Source of the DNA: Prevotellaceae bacterium
Lineage (GTDB): Bacteria > Bacteroidota > Bacteroidia > Bacteroidales > Bacteroidaceae
Direction: 5' to 3'
Length of the DNA: 14,894 bases
Assembly (NCBI GenBank): GCA_031262265.1
Contig: JAISIB010000103.1
Location: 1 to 14,894 of the forward strand
The position numbers and the translations under genes were made by a program. Within the stretch, counting starts at the first letter, position 1. Every line of letters begins with the position of its first letter. Positions 14,475 through 14,894 of this stretch are shown in pieces. The notes under the pieces are model-generated. The model saw only the letters and a list, made by a program, of their open reading frames with translations. It was not told the origin of the DNA and did not search any database.

Positions 14475-14894
14475 ATGGCAAAAGAGATACTATTCGGTAT
14501 GGATGCCCGCGATCAATTGAAAAAGGGTATTGACGAATTGGCAAATGCAGTAAAGGTGACGCTTGGCCCGAAAGGTCGCAATGTAATTATTGAAAAGAAA
14601 TTCGGCGCGCCGCAAGTAACGAAAGACGGCGTAACGGTTGCCAAAGAAGTGGAACTGGCTGATCCGTATAAGAATGCCGGTGCGCAGATGGTTAAAGAAG
14701 TTGCTTCGAAGACAGGCGATGATGCCGGCGACGGTACGACTACTGCTACGGTGTTGGCGCAAGCTATCATTTCCGAAGGCTTGAAGAACGTGACGGCGGG
14801 AGCAAACCCGATGGACCTGAAACGTGGTATTGACAAGGCTGTGGCCAAAGTGGTAGAGTCTATCAAAGAACAATCCGAGTCGGTAGGTGATGAT
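14475..14894 (+). CDS. groEL: Chaperonin GroEL, N-terminal part (runs off the window)
   Basis: The first 140 codons of the 60-kDa chaperonin, open to the last base, so the gene continues beyond the right edge (family length about 545). The chain begins MAKEILFGMDARDQLKKG. It includes the ATP-binding LGPKGRNVIIEKKFGAP, TKDGVTVAKEVEL, and the catalytic GDDAGDGTTTATVLAQ, whose Asp residues bind Mg-ATP. It then enters the second half of the equatorial domain (NPMDLKRGIDKAV). A good AAGGAG Shine-Dalgarno-like sequence (14461-14466) sits 8 bases before the ATG, stronger than is usual in this genome. It is co-transcribed with groES. Confidence 0.97.
   Translation, partial: MAKEILFGMDARDQLKKGIDELANAVKVTLGPKGRNVIIEKKFGAPQVTKDGVTVAKEVELADPYKNAGAQMVKEVASKTGDDAGDGTTTATVLAQAIISEGLKNVTAGANPMDLKRGIDKAVAKVVESIKEQSESVGDD

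Overview
The window looks like ordinary chromosomal DNA from a member of the Bacteroidales (phylum Bacteroidota). Three things point there. The proteins include families typical of that group: DUF4270, DUF5063 and DUF6562-type lipoproteins, and a short stand-alone starch-synthase-like protein. Starts mostly lack a clear Shine-Dalgarno sequence. Several genes are preceded by the Bacteroidetes -7 promoter box TAnnTTTG, sometimes with TTTG about 22 bases upstream. I cannot name the genus with confidence. Base composition is near balanced and uniform, and I see no integrase, transposase, phage or CRISPR signature.

Layout. Bases 1-353 hold no gene but carry a hairpin-rich palindromic repeat element with a perfect 32-bp inverted repeat, followed by the sufE promoter. 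sufE (354-791, +) converges on, and overlaps by 128 bp, a CPBP-family membrane protease gene (664-1530, -). The gap at 1531-1779 appears to encode a short RNA of about 65-70 nt on the minus strand, with its own promoter and a strong intrinsic terminator. Next is a tight minus-strand operon read from 4125 down to 1780: a DUF5063 protein, a DEDDy 3'-5' exonuclease and an RlmI-like 23S rRNA cytosine methyltransferase. Both junctions overlap (4 bp and 41 bp).

A divergent promoter region (4126-4381) leads into a large surface lipoprotein (4382-6202, +). It joins an N-terminal DUF6562/fimbrillin-like region to a C-terminal formylglycine-generating-enzyme-like domain that lacks the catalytic cysteines, and it ends at a strong terminator. 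A four-gene plus-strand run follows with gaps of 3, 5 and 19 bp: an ECF-type transporter S component, a small phosphoribosyltransferase, a Gfo/Idh/MocA oxidoreductase and a cytoplasmic GH13 alpha-amylase-family enzyme. A separate promoter drives a stand-alone, motif-poor GT5 N-terminal-domain protein together with a DUF4270 lipoprotein. hisS follows, then groES and the first 140 codons of groEL, which runs off the right end.

The genes are mostly housekeeping: Fe-S assembly, rRNA modification and RNA processing, a salvage uptake pair, glucan metabolism, tRNA charging and chaperonin. The least explained parts are the small RNA locus, the palindromic element, the possible sigma-54 type promoters before groES, and the two proteins with familiar folds whose catalytic or ligand-binding residues are missing. 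I found no convincing new defence or mobile system.
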